Part shown: one piece after another, positions 35,137 through 46,588 of the stretch
Numbering within the stretch: position 1 is the stretch's first letter
How the letters are laid out: each line of letters opens with the position of its first letter
From: Diorhabda sublineata
Lineage: Eukaryota; Arthropoda; Insecta; Coleoptera; Chrysomelidae
Direction of reading: 5' to 3'
NCBI RefSeq assembly: GCF_026230105.1
Contig: NW_026614284.1
Coordinates: forward strand, 62,001 to 126,000
Length of the DNA stretch: 64,000 nt
Notes under the pieces: generated by a model
Told to the model about the DNA's origin: nothing
The model's database searches: none
Seen by the model: only the letters and a program-made list of their open reading frames with translations
Position numbers and translations under genes: made by a program

Positions 35137-36566
35137 CTATAAATAATTATCAACAGATAGTATTTACATTTTCAGCAGAAATTATCTGAACACCCGAAGG
35201 TCAGGTGTTTGACAAAGTCCATTTCAGAATAATCGCAATACGCATCTAAAAGATTGATAACTCGACAGAATATGAAAACCATTTCGTGAACTTTTTATTT
35301 CTATGATAATGAAATTTTCAATTTTCATTCCATTTCTCAAGAAGCTACAAGTACTAAATTATAGCTTATAGAAGCAGATTGCTCACTCAATATTGTATCT
35401 CTCATACACACTCCTGGGAAACAACCTTTGCTCAGAAAGTTTGTCAGTTATGACACACTGTTGTTGGATATCTTATTCTGATAAGTTTCCCAACAGACAA
35501 ATCCTATCTTACTTCGCTACTGCATAAAATCGTAAATACATATGCATAACTAGATTCTAAAAATACATAAAAAATATTATTTAGCATCCTTTAAACGTTA
35601 AAAATAATAACATTGGGCAACATTGTAGGTTCGTTGTTCTTTCACATTTTTAAGCTTAAACTGAGATAAGATTCTTACCCTTTGTTGTTTTGCCAGTGTT
35701 TCCCCTATTTTAATTGGTTTTGAGTGTCATTATTCTAAACAGAGTATTATTTCATGTGAACTATAACTATTGATAAAGTAAAAACTGCACATTATTGTTG
35801 TGTGTGTCGTATTAATTCCACTTCCACGTACAACAAAAACCTTCAATTTTTAACAAAATTTCAACAAATAAATTGAATACACTCCAGAATAGACAAAATA
35901 ATAAATATATTACTGATTATATTTCTAAAACGTTTATAACACAACTATTAAACAACTCATTATAATTACGTCATATTTTATTTTTCAAAGAAACCCGTCA
36001 GTACAAAGTACCTTATGTTCAGGATAACTAATCAAAAACCAAAAGAATAAATTGTAAAATGTACAGATGTTTCACAAAAATAAACAAACTTGATTCGAGT
36101 TCTTACAACACAATACTTTGTTTCACTGTGTTTGTCCTCTAACACCAATAATGAATTTAATCAACTTTTTCGTTCATAATATTAGTATCACTACACTAAT
36201 GGTTAGTATTTATTATTTAGTTAAATCTATCATCGAACAGTTTATATTATTTAGTGTCGGGCATTGTATCAATTGGATACACCCCTGAGCGCGTGGAAAA
36301 CAATTTCTTGTTGCGCCGTGGAAAATTTGAACCATGAACATCAAAAATGCCGACATCGAATGAGCCATCAACTGTTATTGTAAGCTTTATACTGTGCTTT
36401 TAGCTTTTACTTTATTTCACGTTTAAGAATGACAGAAATTCGTTACTGAACGCGGTATGCAACAGAAAAAAATTGTATGAGTAATACAATCTCTCTAATT
36501 TGATTTAGAAAAGATACAAAAAATGGAATGCACTATAATTATCCAATGATATATTAAAACTAAAAT

Positions 36567-38857
36567 CTTCGTAATCGGTAGAATTTTAAATATTTCTTGT
36601 TTTGTCATATTATAAAGAACTAATCGCATCGACTCAATTCCGAGTTGCATTTACCTCTAAAATTTGGCAAAAAATACTGTTTTCCAACGTGTTTCACACA
36701 ATATTTTTTCTAATTTTTAATTGGATGTGATTATTTGAATTCAAATTTAAAGTACTTGAATCGTATAATACGCTTTTATCTGAGACATACCAAATAATAT
36801 GAAGGGTTCTGGAGAAAAATTTATAACGAATTAGAATATGGTAAATTACCCCTGGGGGGGGGCTGTTTAGAAGCAAAAGGTACTTATTAGGTATTGTGCA
36901 ATGGGCATGTATAAATTTACAAAAGAACCTAGGTATGATGAAATGAGTAAAAACAGCAAAGGATAAATAGTTGGATTGAGCTTGTGCAAAACAAGTAAAA
37001 GAGAGAATGGTTGGAAAATTGATGTTATATGGGCAATCCAATTTGGTGGTCGATATCTCCGAATTTCACAGACCTAATTTTCATATAACAATGGTAGTAA
37101 ATGAAGTAATTTTTTTCGCATTTACAGATATTTAGCGACGTAAACGTGACAATATCAGTTCAATTTGGTTAAAACGTGTTAAGCTTAAAACATATATTTA
37201 AAGAATATTGGTTCTCCAATCCTGCTATTTCTATTGAGTAAGATAAAGTATTTTTTGCATTGATTACTATCTTATGAAAATAAATTTTCGAAATATTTGG
37301 CTGGTTTGAAACTGGTTGTGAAATTTCATAATTTTGAATAAGGAATAAACTCTTAATTCTCTCTCTCTCCTGGGGAACAAATCCAATACGCAGAATATTT
37401 GTCATTTATTACTTACTGGCCGTTATAATAAGTTTACAAAACATCATGCGATCGTTGTATCAGTTGGCTCCACCTCCATCAATGTAATGTTGCGCAATGG
37501 AAAAATTGAAACAGAGATCAAAGGTGCCGACCACGAGTGAACAATTGCTGTAAACTGTGACTTAAATAAGTCATACGATTTAAGTTTATCTTTGCCAACA
37601 CCAAAGTCCGTCAAAATTCAAGTTAACTAGTCCATCTAACTGCATGACATGAAAAATTACTAAAAACAAAGTTACAATGATTATTTTGTGAAACACTGTT
37701 CCTACTCTCACAATAACTCGTTTTGTAGCACGAGTACTACAAAAAGTAAAATTTTTTTATAATAATAAAATGACATTAGTATCATTACCTATTTTGTGTT
37801 CATTTCATCTTTGTACTGAAGTGATATGTGTAAGATGTATAAAGTTTGAATCTCAAATTTCAAGTCTTGGTTTGACTCATCGTAAAATTAACTATAAAAT
37901 GTAAAATAAAAATACATACAATGACCAATTGTATGATACTAAAAATTTCTAAAAAAAATTTCAAAGAATGTCAATTGTATCATTGTAAATAATGATATAC
38001 CTAATAAAGTCTCTTATAAACATGAACTACAAGAAGTAATTTCATAATAATGCACATATATACAAAATTTACTCTGTGATATCGGAAACAGATACACAAA
38101 ATAACCATTTCAGCAATGTTTTTGGTAACTTTTTATACAGTTTAACTCATGGCTGACAGATTGAAATTTATAGCTAACATTGGATATTTGGTAGGTATTG
38201 GGGTAATCAACCCCCTACACATAAGATTATGGAATTTAGAAGAGAAAGAAAAATCAGTTTCAACCTAAAATACACATACACCCAATAATAACAGAATGCA
38301 CAAACTCATTTTAAATTTTTTTAAAATATTAGTAGTGTCAGGAATCAATTGAAGGCGCCTACGGGAATGAAATACTATAACAAATATTACGTTGAATTAT
38401 GCTAAGCAAATACTATAACGTTATTTTTGACAAAACGACAGATGTTGCCACGCATCACAAATGTCTATTGACTCACAAGAAAGTTTGGTAGGATTCATTG
38501 ACTGTCATGCTAGTAATTAAGGAAGTACGACGCATGAGACCTACTTTGGTGGTGAAGTACTGGATAATACTATAACAACATTATAGGGGCTGATACATGC
38601 AACTTATTGTTAGGTGAACAAAAGGGAGCTGTTACAGTACTGATGATTTTGTTCTTCATATGTAATTGTGTCTTTGGGGACAATTGAAGGTTTATACTTT
38701 ATACCGTGTACACTTATACCGTATAAGTTTGTTTGAGGACCTAACATTTTTGATATGTAAATGTGTATTTGGGGTCACTGGAAAGGTATATACGGTATAA
38801 GTTTATACCGTATATGTTATACAGTTTAAACTTATACTGTCCCCGTATAACACTTAT

Positions 38858-38859
<2 letters not shown>
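36567..38859. repeat. Segmental duplication block D, copy 2 (empty transposon site)
   Basis: It is continuous where D1 has the mariner-like element; the intact site is near 38385-38392. The G-tract is 9 long. No gene is supported; open frames on the minus strand at 36694-37041 and 37169-37405 start weakly and match no family I recognise. Confidence 0.95.
38788..38815. other. Palindrome built on TATACCGTATA (D2 copy)
   Basis: Same 13-nt arms and GT centre as at 14137-14164, 45 bp before the (AT)n tract. Confidence 0.8.

Positions 38860-38913
<54 letters not shown>
38860..38913. repeat. (AT)27 microsatellite
   Basis: Pure AT run at the D2/B4 boundary, intermediate in length between those of B2 and B5. 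Confidence 0.98.
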
Positions 38914-38916
<3 letters not shown>

Positions 38917-38995
38917 TTTCAGTGCATCTTCGAGTTGCAAAGAAAAAATTGGGAGTACTCCCACCCCAATAAGAGTTCAAGAACAACATAAAATA

Positions 38996-39748
38996 ATGAG
39001 AAGAAATAGTGTTACCGAAGGGATTACTAACATTCAAGTTCGTTCAAATTGTAGTAATTCTGCTGGAAAAGAATCGAGATTGATGTCGTCACTCCGTAAT
39101 GTTAGAGAGAATTTATTAAAATCGCCTTATTATAATTCAAAGACTGGAATACTAGTCGATAACAATACTAAAATAGAATCAAAAGTTGAGAAAATAGTCA
39201 CCATTAGAAAATCCCTTAACTCGTCGGTGAGTATTAATTAAATGTTACATAATAAAAAAATCAGCTTTTCAATTAATTTTGTGAAAAATTTGTTTCCCGT
39301 CTGTTTGCGTTCGACATGGAAATAGCTATTTTGTGACGATTTGCAAAGAATTACATAGAAAAAAATTGATGGTGGAAAATCTATCATCAAATTTCACAGA
39401 TATTATATAAAATAAAGCAGATGGGTCAAATCTCGCAGGAATCAGCTACAGCTAATTATTCTAAACTCATAAAATCTTTTTTTTTTCACACTGAAAAAAA
39501 ATATGAAGAAGACCTATCCAGACTGAATTGTAGGATGATAAGAACCAATGCTTCAGGTGCTCAAGTGAAAAATACGCATTTGCAAATTAAATATTCGGTT
39601 TTTTTTTATGTTGAGCCTTTTAAATTTTCCATTTTAATTATCCCTACTATCCTTACTTATGTTTTAATTTCGTACAATATTTTGAAATTTAGTTATTTTT
39701 AATGTTTAGGGAAAACCGAAGAAGTCCGAAAAAGAGAACATTGGTTAA
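38996..39748 (+). CDS. Small two-exon gene of unknown function, copy 4
   Basis: Exon 1 is 38996-39226 and exon 2 is 39710-39748, with peptide and splice sites as in the other copies. In this copy only, changes in a T-run and an A-run of the intron open a continuous 93-codon frame at 39421-39702 that includes EEDLSRLNCRMIRTNASGAQ. Because it depends on homopolymer lengths that differ between copies, I do not treat it as a separate gene, but it might be an exon broken elsewhere. Confidence 0.45.
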
Positions 39749-39864
39749 GGAATTAATTTTGCAAAATAATAACATTGTGATACTGCAGGCAGAATTTTAA
39801 TATGGTTGTGTAGTTTTCGATTTTAATTTTGTTTAGATAGTTTTATTTTTTTATTAATTGACAT

Positions 39865-40353
39865 ACAAATGCTTTTCTTTGAAAACATTACCATTTTGTT
39901 GAACTGCATTTGAGCATCTTCTTGTTTGACAAATCTGTAAAAAATGAAGGTAAAAAATGCCAATACTAATGAGAAAATATTAAAGCAATCAACAATAAAA
40001 TTTAATATTAATTTCCATTAGTTACCTATGTTGAATCTGTTAATTAATAAATTTAGATAGCATTTGAAACAATATAATATATCTGATTTGGAAATTAAAT
40101 ATTACCTTATAAAACAAAAGATAGATACATACTCTTTATATCAGAATGAAATTCTTTTTTGATGGAAGCGACTTTTTTGGGTATTTTTGGATCACAACGG
40201 GTATACTTAATGTCTTCTCAATTGGTCCATATTTATATTTTTAAAACACTTTTGATATTTTTCTTTTTATAATCTATAGAAACATTTCACTATCAACTAT
40301 ACTATTTACAACACTATTTGTTAATAATTTCTTTATTTTCAGACTACATTCTA
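39865..40353 (-). pseudogene. RBM34-like pseudogene, copy 4, cut by satellite
   Basis: It holds the truncated RRM1-tail exon and the RRM1 remnant (lacking CCTTTAAAC near 40206). It stops at CTACATTCTA, where type b satellite begins. It lacks the ectopic insertion, like C2, but shares the RRM2 deletion with C1 and C3, so the deletion came before the insertion. Some 6.7 kb of block C is missing here and satellite stands in its place. Confidence 0.75.
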
Positions 40354-42193
40354 TAAGAATCGATTTGAGGTCAACTGTCACTTTGTAATAATTGTAATTG
40401 TAATAATTGAAAATTTTCAAAGTCTATCTTCCTAATTTGAAGTCGAATTTCAACATTTCTCATATATTTGAGTGAGTTTGCATCTAACTTTGTCAGATAT
40501 CATCGAATAACATCCATCCATTGAAGCCCTTTGAGGTCAACTGTCACTTTGTAATAATTGAAAATTTTCAAAGTCTATCTTCCTGATTTGAAGTCGAATT
40601 TCAACATTTTTCATATATTTGAGTTAGTTTGCATCTAACTTTGTCAGATATCATCGAATAACATCCATTGAAGCCCATTGAGGTCAACTGTCACTTTGTA
40701 ATAATTGAAAATTTTCAAAGTCTATCTTCCTAATTTGAAGTCGCATTCCAACATTTCTCATATATTCGAGTGAGTTTGCATCTAACTTTGTCAGATATCA
40801 TCGAATAACATCCATTGAAGCCCATTGAGGTCAACTGTCACTTTGTAATAATTGAAAATTTTCAAAGTATATCTTCCTAATTTGGAGTCGAATTTCAACA
40901 TTTCTCATATATTTGAGTGAGTTTGCATCTAACTTTCTCAGATATCATCGAATAACATCGATTGAAGCCCTTTGAGGTCAACTGTCACTTTGTAATAATT
41001 GAAAAATTTCAAAGTCTATCTTCCTAATTTGAAGTCGCATTTCAACATTTCTCATATATTTGAGTGAGTTTGCATCTAACTTTGTCAGATATCATCGATT
41101 AACATAGATTGAAGCCCATTGAGGTCAAATGTCACTTTGTAATAATTGAAAATTTTCAAAGTCTATCTTCCTAATTTGAAGTCGAATTTCAACATTTTTC
41201 ATATATTTGAGTGAGTTTGCATCTAACTTTGTCAGATATCATCGAATAACATCGATTGAAGCCCATTGAGGTCAACTGTCACTTCGTAATAATTGAAAAT
41301 TTTCAAAGTCTATCTTCCTAATTTGAAGTCGCATTTCAACATTTCTCATATATTCCAGTGAGTTTGCATCCAACTTTGTCAGATATCATCGAATAACATC
41401 CATTGAAGCCCATTGAGGTCAAATGTCACTTTGTAATAATTGAAAATTTTCAAAGTCTATCTTCCTAATTTGAAGTCGAATTGCAACATTTCTCATATAT
41501 TTGAGTGAGTTTGCATCTAACTTTCTCAGATATCATCGAATAACATCGATTGAAGCCCTTTGAGGTCAACTGTCAATTTGTAATAATTGAAAAATTTCAA
41601 AGTCTATCTTCCTAATTTGAAGTCGCATTTCAACATTTCTCATATATTTGAGTGAGTTTGCATCTAACTTTGTCAGATATCATCGAATAACATAGATTGA
41701 AGCCCATTGAGGTCAACTGTCACTTTGTAATAATTGAAAATTTTCAAAGTCTATCTTCCTAATTTGAAGTCGAATTTCAACATTTTTCATATATTTGAGT
41801 GAGTTTGCATCTAACTTTGTCAGATATCATCGAATAACATCGATTGAAGCCCATTGAGGTCAACTGTCACTTTGTAATAATTGAAAATTTTCAAAGTCTA
41901 TCTTCCTAATTTGAAGTCGAATTTCAACATTTCTCATATATTTGAGTGAGTTTGAATCTAACTTTGTCAGATATCATCGAATAACATCGATTGAAGCCCT
42001 TTGAGGTCAACTGTCACTTTGTAATAATTGAAAATTTTCAAAGTCTATCTTCCTAATTTGAAGTCGCATTTCAACATTTCTCATATATTCCAGTGAGTTT
42101 GCATCTAACTTTGTCAGATATCATCGAATAACATCCATTGAAGCCCATTGAGGTCAACTGTCACTTTGTAATAATTGAAAATTTTCAGTCTAT
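40354..42193. repeat. 147-bp satellite, type b, first array (about 12.5 monomers)
   Basis: Monomers are 147 bp, measured between successive TGTCAGATATCATCG positions (40642, 40789 and 40936 in order). Diagnostic words are GTAATAATTG, CCTAATTTGAAG, ATCATCGAATAACAT and GAGGTCAACTGTC. The left end is disturbed: the first monomer lacks TTGAAGCCC and has a 12-bp GTAATAATT-type duplication, and the second has an extra CATC. A variant with TCTCAGATATC recurs 588 bp apart (40936, 41524), four monomers. The array ends inside a monomer carrying a 2-bp deletion (TTTTCAGTCTAT) and joins block D3. Confidence 0.98.
41671..42193. repeat. Left member of a 523-bp direct repeat flanking the D3-B5 island
   Basis: It matches 44889-45411 at a constant spacing of 3218 bp, with no difference noticed, including rare markers: CATAGATTGAAG, GAGTTTGAATCTAAC and the 2-bp deletion TTTTCAGTC. 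The next base differs on each side, so the copies end sharply. Confidence 0.9.
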
Positions 42194-44444
42194 TATTATA
42201 AAGAACTAATCGCATCGACTCAATTCCGAGTTGCATTTACCTCTAAAATTTGGCAAAAAATACTGTTTTCCAACGTGTTTCACACAATATTTTTTCTAAT
42301 TTTTAATTGGATGTGATTATTTGAATTCAAATTTAAAGTACTTGAATCGTATAATACGCTTTTATCTGAGACATACCAAATAATATGAAGGGTTCTGGAG
42401 AAAAATTTATAACGAATTAGAATATGGTAAATTACCCCTGGGGGGGGGGCTGTTTAGAAGCAAAAGGTACTTATTAGGTATTGTGCAATGGGCATGTATA
42501 AATTTACAAAAGAACCTAGGTATGATGAAATGAGTAAAAACAGCAAAGGATAAATAGTTGGATTGAGCTTGTGCAAAACAAGTAAAAGAGAGAATGGTTG
42601 GAAAATTGATGTTATATGGGCAATCCAATTTGGTGGTCGATATCTCCGAATTTCACAGACCTAATTTTCATATAACAATGGTAGTAAATGAAGTAATTTT
42701 TTTCGCATTTACAGATATTTAGCGACGTAAACGTGACAATATCAGTTCAATTTGGTTAAAACGTGTTAAGCTTAAAACATATATTTAAAGAATATTGGTT
42801 CTCCAATCCTGCTATTTCTATTGAGTAAGATAAAGTATTTTTTGCATTGATTACTATCTTATGAAAATAAATTTTCGAAATATTTGGCTGGTTTGAAACT
42901 GGTTGTGAAATTTCATAATTTTGAATAAGGAATAAACTCTTAATTCTCTCTCTCTCCTGGGGAACAAATCCAATACGCAGAATATTTGTCATTTATTACT
43001 TACTGGCCGTTATAATAAGTTTACAAAACATCATGCGATCGTTGTATCAGTTGGCTCCACCTCCATCAATGTAATGTTGCGCAATGGAAAAATTGAAACA
43101 GAGATCAAAGGTGCCGACCACGAGTGAACAATTGCTGTAAACTGTGACTTAAATAAGTCATACGATTTAAGTTTATCTTTGCCAACACCAAAGTCCGTCA
43201 AAATTCAAGTTAACTAGTCCATCTAACTGCATGACATGAAAAATTACTAAAAACAAAGTTACAATGATTATTTTGTGAAACACTGTTCCTACTCTCACAA
43301 TAACTCGTTTTGTAGCACGAGTACTACAAAAAGTAAAATTTTTTTATAATAATAAAATGACATTAGTATCATTACCTATTTTGTGTTCATTTCATCTTTG
43401 TACTGAAGTGATATGTGTAAGATGTATAAAGTTTGAATCTCAAATTTCAAGTCTTGGTTTGACTCATCGTAAAATTAACTATAAAATGTAAAATAAAAAT
43501 ACATACAATGACCAATTGTATGATACTAAAAATTTCTAAAAAAAATTTCAAAGAATGTCAATTGTATCATTGTAAATAATGATATACCTAATAAAGTCTC
43601 TTATAAACATGAACTACAAGAAGTAATTTCATAATAATGCACATATATACAAAATTTACTCTGTGATATCGGAAACAGATACACAAAATAACCATTTCAG
43701 CAATGTTTTTGGTAACTTTTTATACAGTTTAACTCATGGCTGACAGATTGAAATTTATAGCTAACATTGGATATTTGGTAGGTATTGGGGTAATCAACCC
43801 CCTACACATAAGATTATGGAATTTAGAAGAGAAAGAAAAATCAGTTTCAACCTAAAATACACATACACCCAATAATAACAGAATGCACAAACTCATTTTA
43901 AATTTTTTTAAAATATTAGTAGTGTCAGGAATCAATTGAAGGCGCCTACGGGAATGAAATACTATAACAAATATTACGTTGAATTATGCTAAGCAAATAC
44001 TATAACGTTATTTTTGACAAAACGACAGATGTTGCCACGCATCACAAATGTCTATTGACTCACAAGAAAGTTTGGTAGGATTCATTGACTGTCATGCTAG
44101 TAATTAAGGAAGTACGACGCATGAGACCTACTTTGGTGGTGAAGTACTGGATAATACTATAACAACATTATAGGGGCTGATACATGCAACTTATTGTTAG
44201 GTGAACAAAAGGGAGCTGTTACAGTACTGATGATTTTGTTCTTCATATGTAATTGTGTCTTTGGGGACAATTGAAGGTTTATACTTTATACCGTGTACAC
44301 TTATACCGTATAAGTTTGTTTGAGGACCTAACATTTTTGATATGTAAATGTGTATTTGGGGTCACTGGAAAGGTATATACGGTATAAGTTTATACCGTAT
44401 ATGTTATACAGTTTAAACTTATACTGTCCCCGTATAACACTTAT

Positions 44445-44446
<2 letters not shown>
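42194..44446. repeat. Segmental duplication block D, copy 3 (inside satellite)
   Basis: It starts at TATTATAAAGAACTAATCGC, 42 bp into the block as defined by D1, and runs to the (AT)n tract. It has no transposon (intact site near 43970) and a G-tract of 10. It is very close to D2. No supported gene. Confidence 0.95.
44375..44402. other. Palindrome built on TATACCGTATA (D3 copy)
   Basis: Same arms and centre as the D1 and D2 copies. Confidence 0.8.

Positions 44447-44512
<66 letters not shown>
44447..44512. repeat. (AT)33 microsatellite
   Basis: The longest of the five AT tracts, at the D3/B5 boundary. Confidence 0.98.
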
Positions 44513-44515
<3 letters not shown>

Positions 44516-44594
44516 TTTCAGTGCATCTTCGAGTTGCAAAGAAAAAATTGGGAGTACTCCCACCCCAATAAGAGTTCAAGAACAACATAAAATA

Positions 44595-44825
44595 ATGAGA
44601 AGAAATAGTGTTACCGAAGGGATTACTAACATTCAAGTTCGTTCAAATTGTAGTAATTCTGCTGGAAAAGAATCGAGATTGATGTCGTCACTCCGTAATG
44701 TTAGAGAGAATTTATTAAAATCGCCTTATTATAATTCAAAGACTGGAATACTAGTCGATAACAATACTAAAATAGAATCAAAAGTTGAGAAAATAGTCAC
44801 CATTAGAAAATCCCTTAACTCGTCG
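44595..44825 (+). CDS. Exon 1 of the small block B gene, copy 5, cut off downstream
   Basis: It has the same 77-residue first exon and GTGAGT donor, but block B stops at 44888 (TGAAAAAT) and type b satellite follows, so exon 2 is lost. If transcribed, it would read through the unspliced donor to a stop four codons later (VSIN) or into satellite. Confidence 0.4.
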
Positions 44826-44888
44826 GTGAGTATTAATTAAATGTTACATAATAAAAAAATCAGCTTTTCAATTAATTTTGTGAAAAAT

Positions 44889-45411
44889 TGTCAGATATCA
44901 TCGAATAACATAGATTGAAGCCCATTGAGGTCAACTGTCACTTTGTAATAATTGAAAATTTTCAAAGTCTATCTTCCTAATTTGAAGTCGAATTTCAACA
45001 TTTTTCATATATTTGAGTGAGTTTGCATCTAACTTTGTCAGATATCATCGAATAACATCGATTGAAGCCCATTGAGGTCAACTGTCACTTTGTAATAATT
45101 GAAAATTTTCAAAGTCTATCTTCCTAATTTGAAGTCGAATTTCAACATTTCTCATATATTTGAGTGAGTTTGAATCTAACTTTGTCAGATATCATCGAAT
45201 AACATCGATTGAAGCCCTTTGAGGTCAACTGTCACTTTGTAATAATTGAAAATTTTCAAAGTCTATCTTCCTAATTTGAAGTCGCATTTCAACATTTCTC
45301 ATATATTCCAGTGAGTTTGCATCTAACTTTGTCAGATATCATCGAATAACATCCATTGAAGCCCATTGAGGTCAACTGTCACTTTGTAATAATTGAAAAT
45401 TTTCAGTCTAT
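44889..45411. repeat. Right member of the 523-bp direct repeat flanking the D3-B5 island
   Basis: It joins B5 at GAAAAATTG|TCAGATATC with a short ATTG/TTG overlap. On its right it continues into ordinary type b satellite, whereas the left member is interrupted by D3. Confidence 0.9.
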
Positions 45412-46588
45412 CTTCCTAATTTGAAGTCGCATTTCAATATTTCTCATATATTCCAGTGAGTTTGCATCTAACTTTGTCAGATATCATCGAATAACATCCA
45501 TTGAAGCCCATTGAGGTCAAATGTCACTTTGTAATAATTGAAAATTTTCAAAGTCTATCTTCCTAATTTGAAGTCGAATTGCAACATTTCTCATATATTT
45601 GAGTGAGTTTGCATCTAACTTTCTCAGATATCATCGAATAACATCGATTGAAGCCCTTTGAGGTCAACTGTCACTTTGTAATAATTGAAAAATTTCAAAG
45701 TCTATCTTCCTAATTTGAAGTCGCATTTCAACATTTCTCATATATTTGAGTGAGTTTGCATCTAACTTTGTAAGATATCATCGAATAACATAGATTGAAG
45801 CCCATTGAGGTCAACTGTCACTTTGTAATAATTGAAAATTTTCAAAGTCTATCTTCCTAATTTGAAGTCGAATTTCAACATTTTTCATATATTTGAGTGA
45901 GTTTGCATCTAACTTTGTCAGATATCATCGAATAACATCGATTGAAGCCCATTGAGGTCAACTGTCACTTTGTAATAATTGAAAATTTTCAAAGTCTATC
46001 TTCCTAATTTAAAGTCGCATTTCAACATTTCTCATATATTCCAGTGAGTTTGCATCTAACTTTGTCAGATATCATCGAATAACATCCATTGAAGCCCATT
46101 GAGGTCAACTGTCACTTTGTAATAATTGAAAATTTTCAAAGTCTATCTTCCTAATTTGAAGTCGAATTTCAACATTTCTCATATATTTGAGTGAGTTTGA
46201 ATCTAACTTTGTCAGATATCATCGAATAACATCGATTGAAGCCCTTTGAGGTCAACTGTCACTTTGTAATAATTGAAAATTTTCAAAGTCTATCTTCCTA
46301 ATTTGAAGTCGAATTTCAACATTTCTCATATATTTGAGTGAGTTTGCATCTAACTTTGTCAGATATCATCGAATAACATCCATTGAAGCCCTTTGAGGTC
46401 AACTGTCACTTTGTAATAATTGAAAATTTTCAAAGTCTATCTTCCTGATTTGAAGTCGAATTTCAACATTTTTCATATATTTGAGTTAGTTTGCATCTAA
46501 CTTTGTCAGATATCATCGAATAACATCCATTGAAGCCCATTGAGGTCAACTGTCACTTTGTAATAATTGAAAATTTTCAAAGTCTATC
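44889..46588. repeat. 147-bp satellite, type b, second array (about 11.5 monomers)
   Basis: It has the same diagnostic words as the first b array. Part of it repeats the order of the first array at an offset of 4098 bp, which equals 3218 bp plus six monomers minus the 2-bp deletion. Type b has stop codons in the frame that is open in type a. It passes into type a within a single monomer near 46589. Confidence 0.97.

Larger units (their letters stand above)
29325..36566. repeat. Segmental duplication block C, copy 3 (mosaic)
   Basis: From 29325 to about 31569 it carries C1 variants. From about 31971 to 32600 it carries C2 variants. In the middle most differences are C2-private. From about 35820 to the end it again matches C2. 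The alternation of runs points to recombination or gene conversion between C copies. The stretches 31030-31810, 32780-33860 and 35140-36566 hold no supported gene. Confidence 0.93.

Noticed and set aside
39421..39702. 93-codon frame in the intron of block B copy 4
   Set aside because: It is open only in this copy because of T-run and A-run lengths; the other three copies are frameshifted, so it is not supported as a gene.
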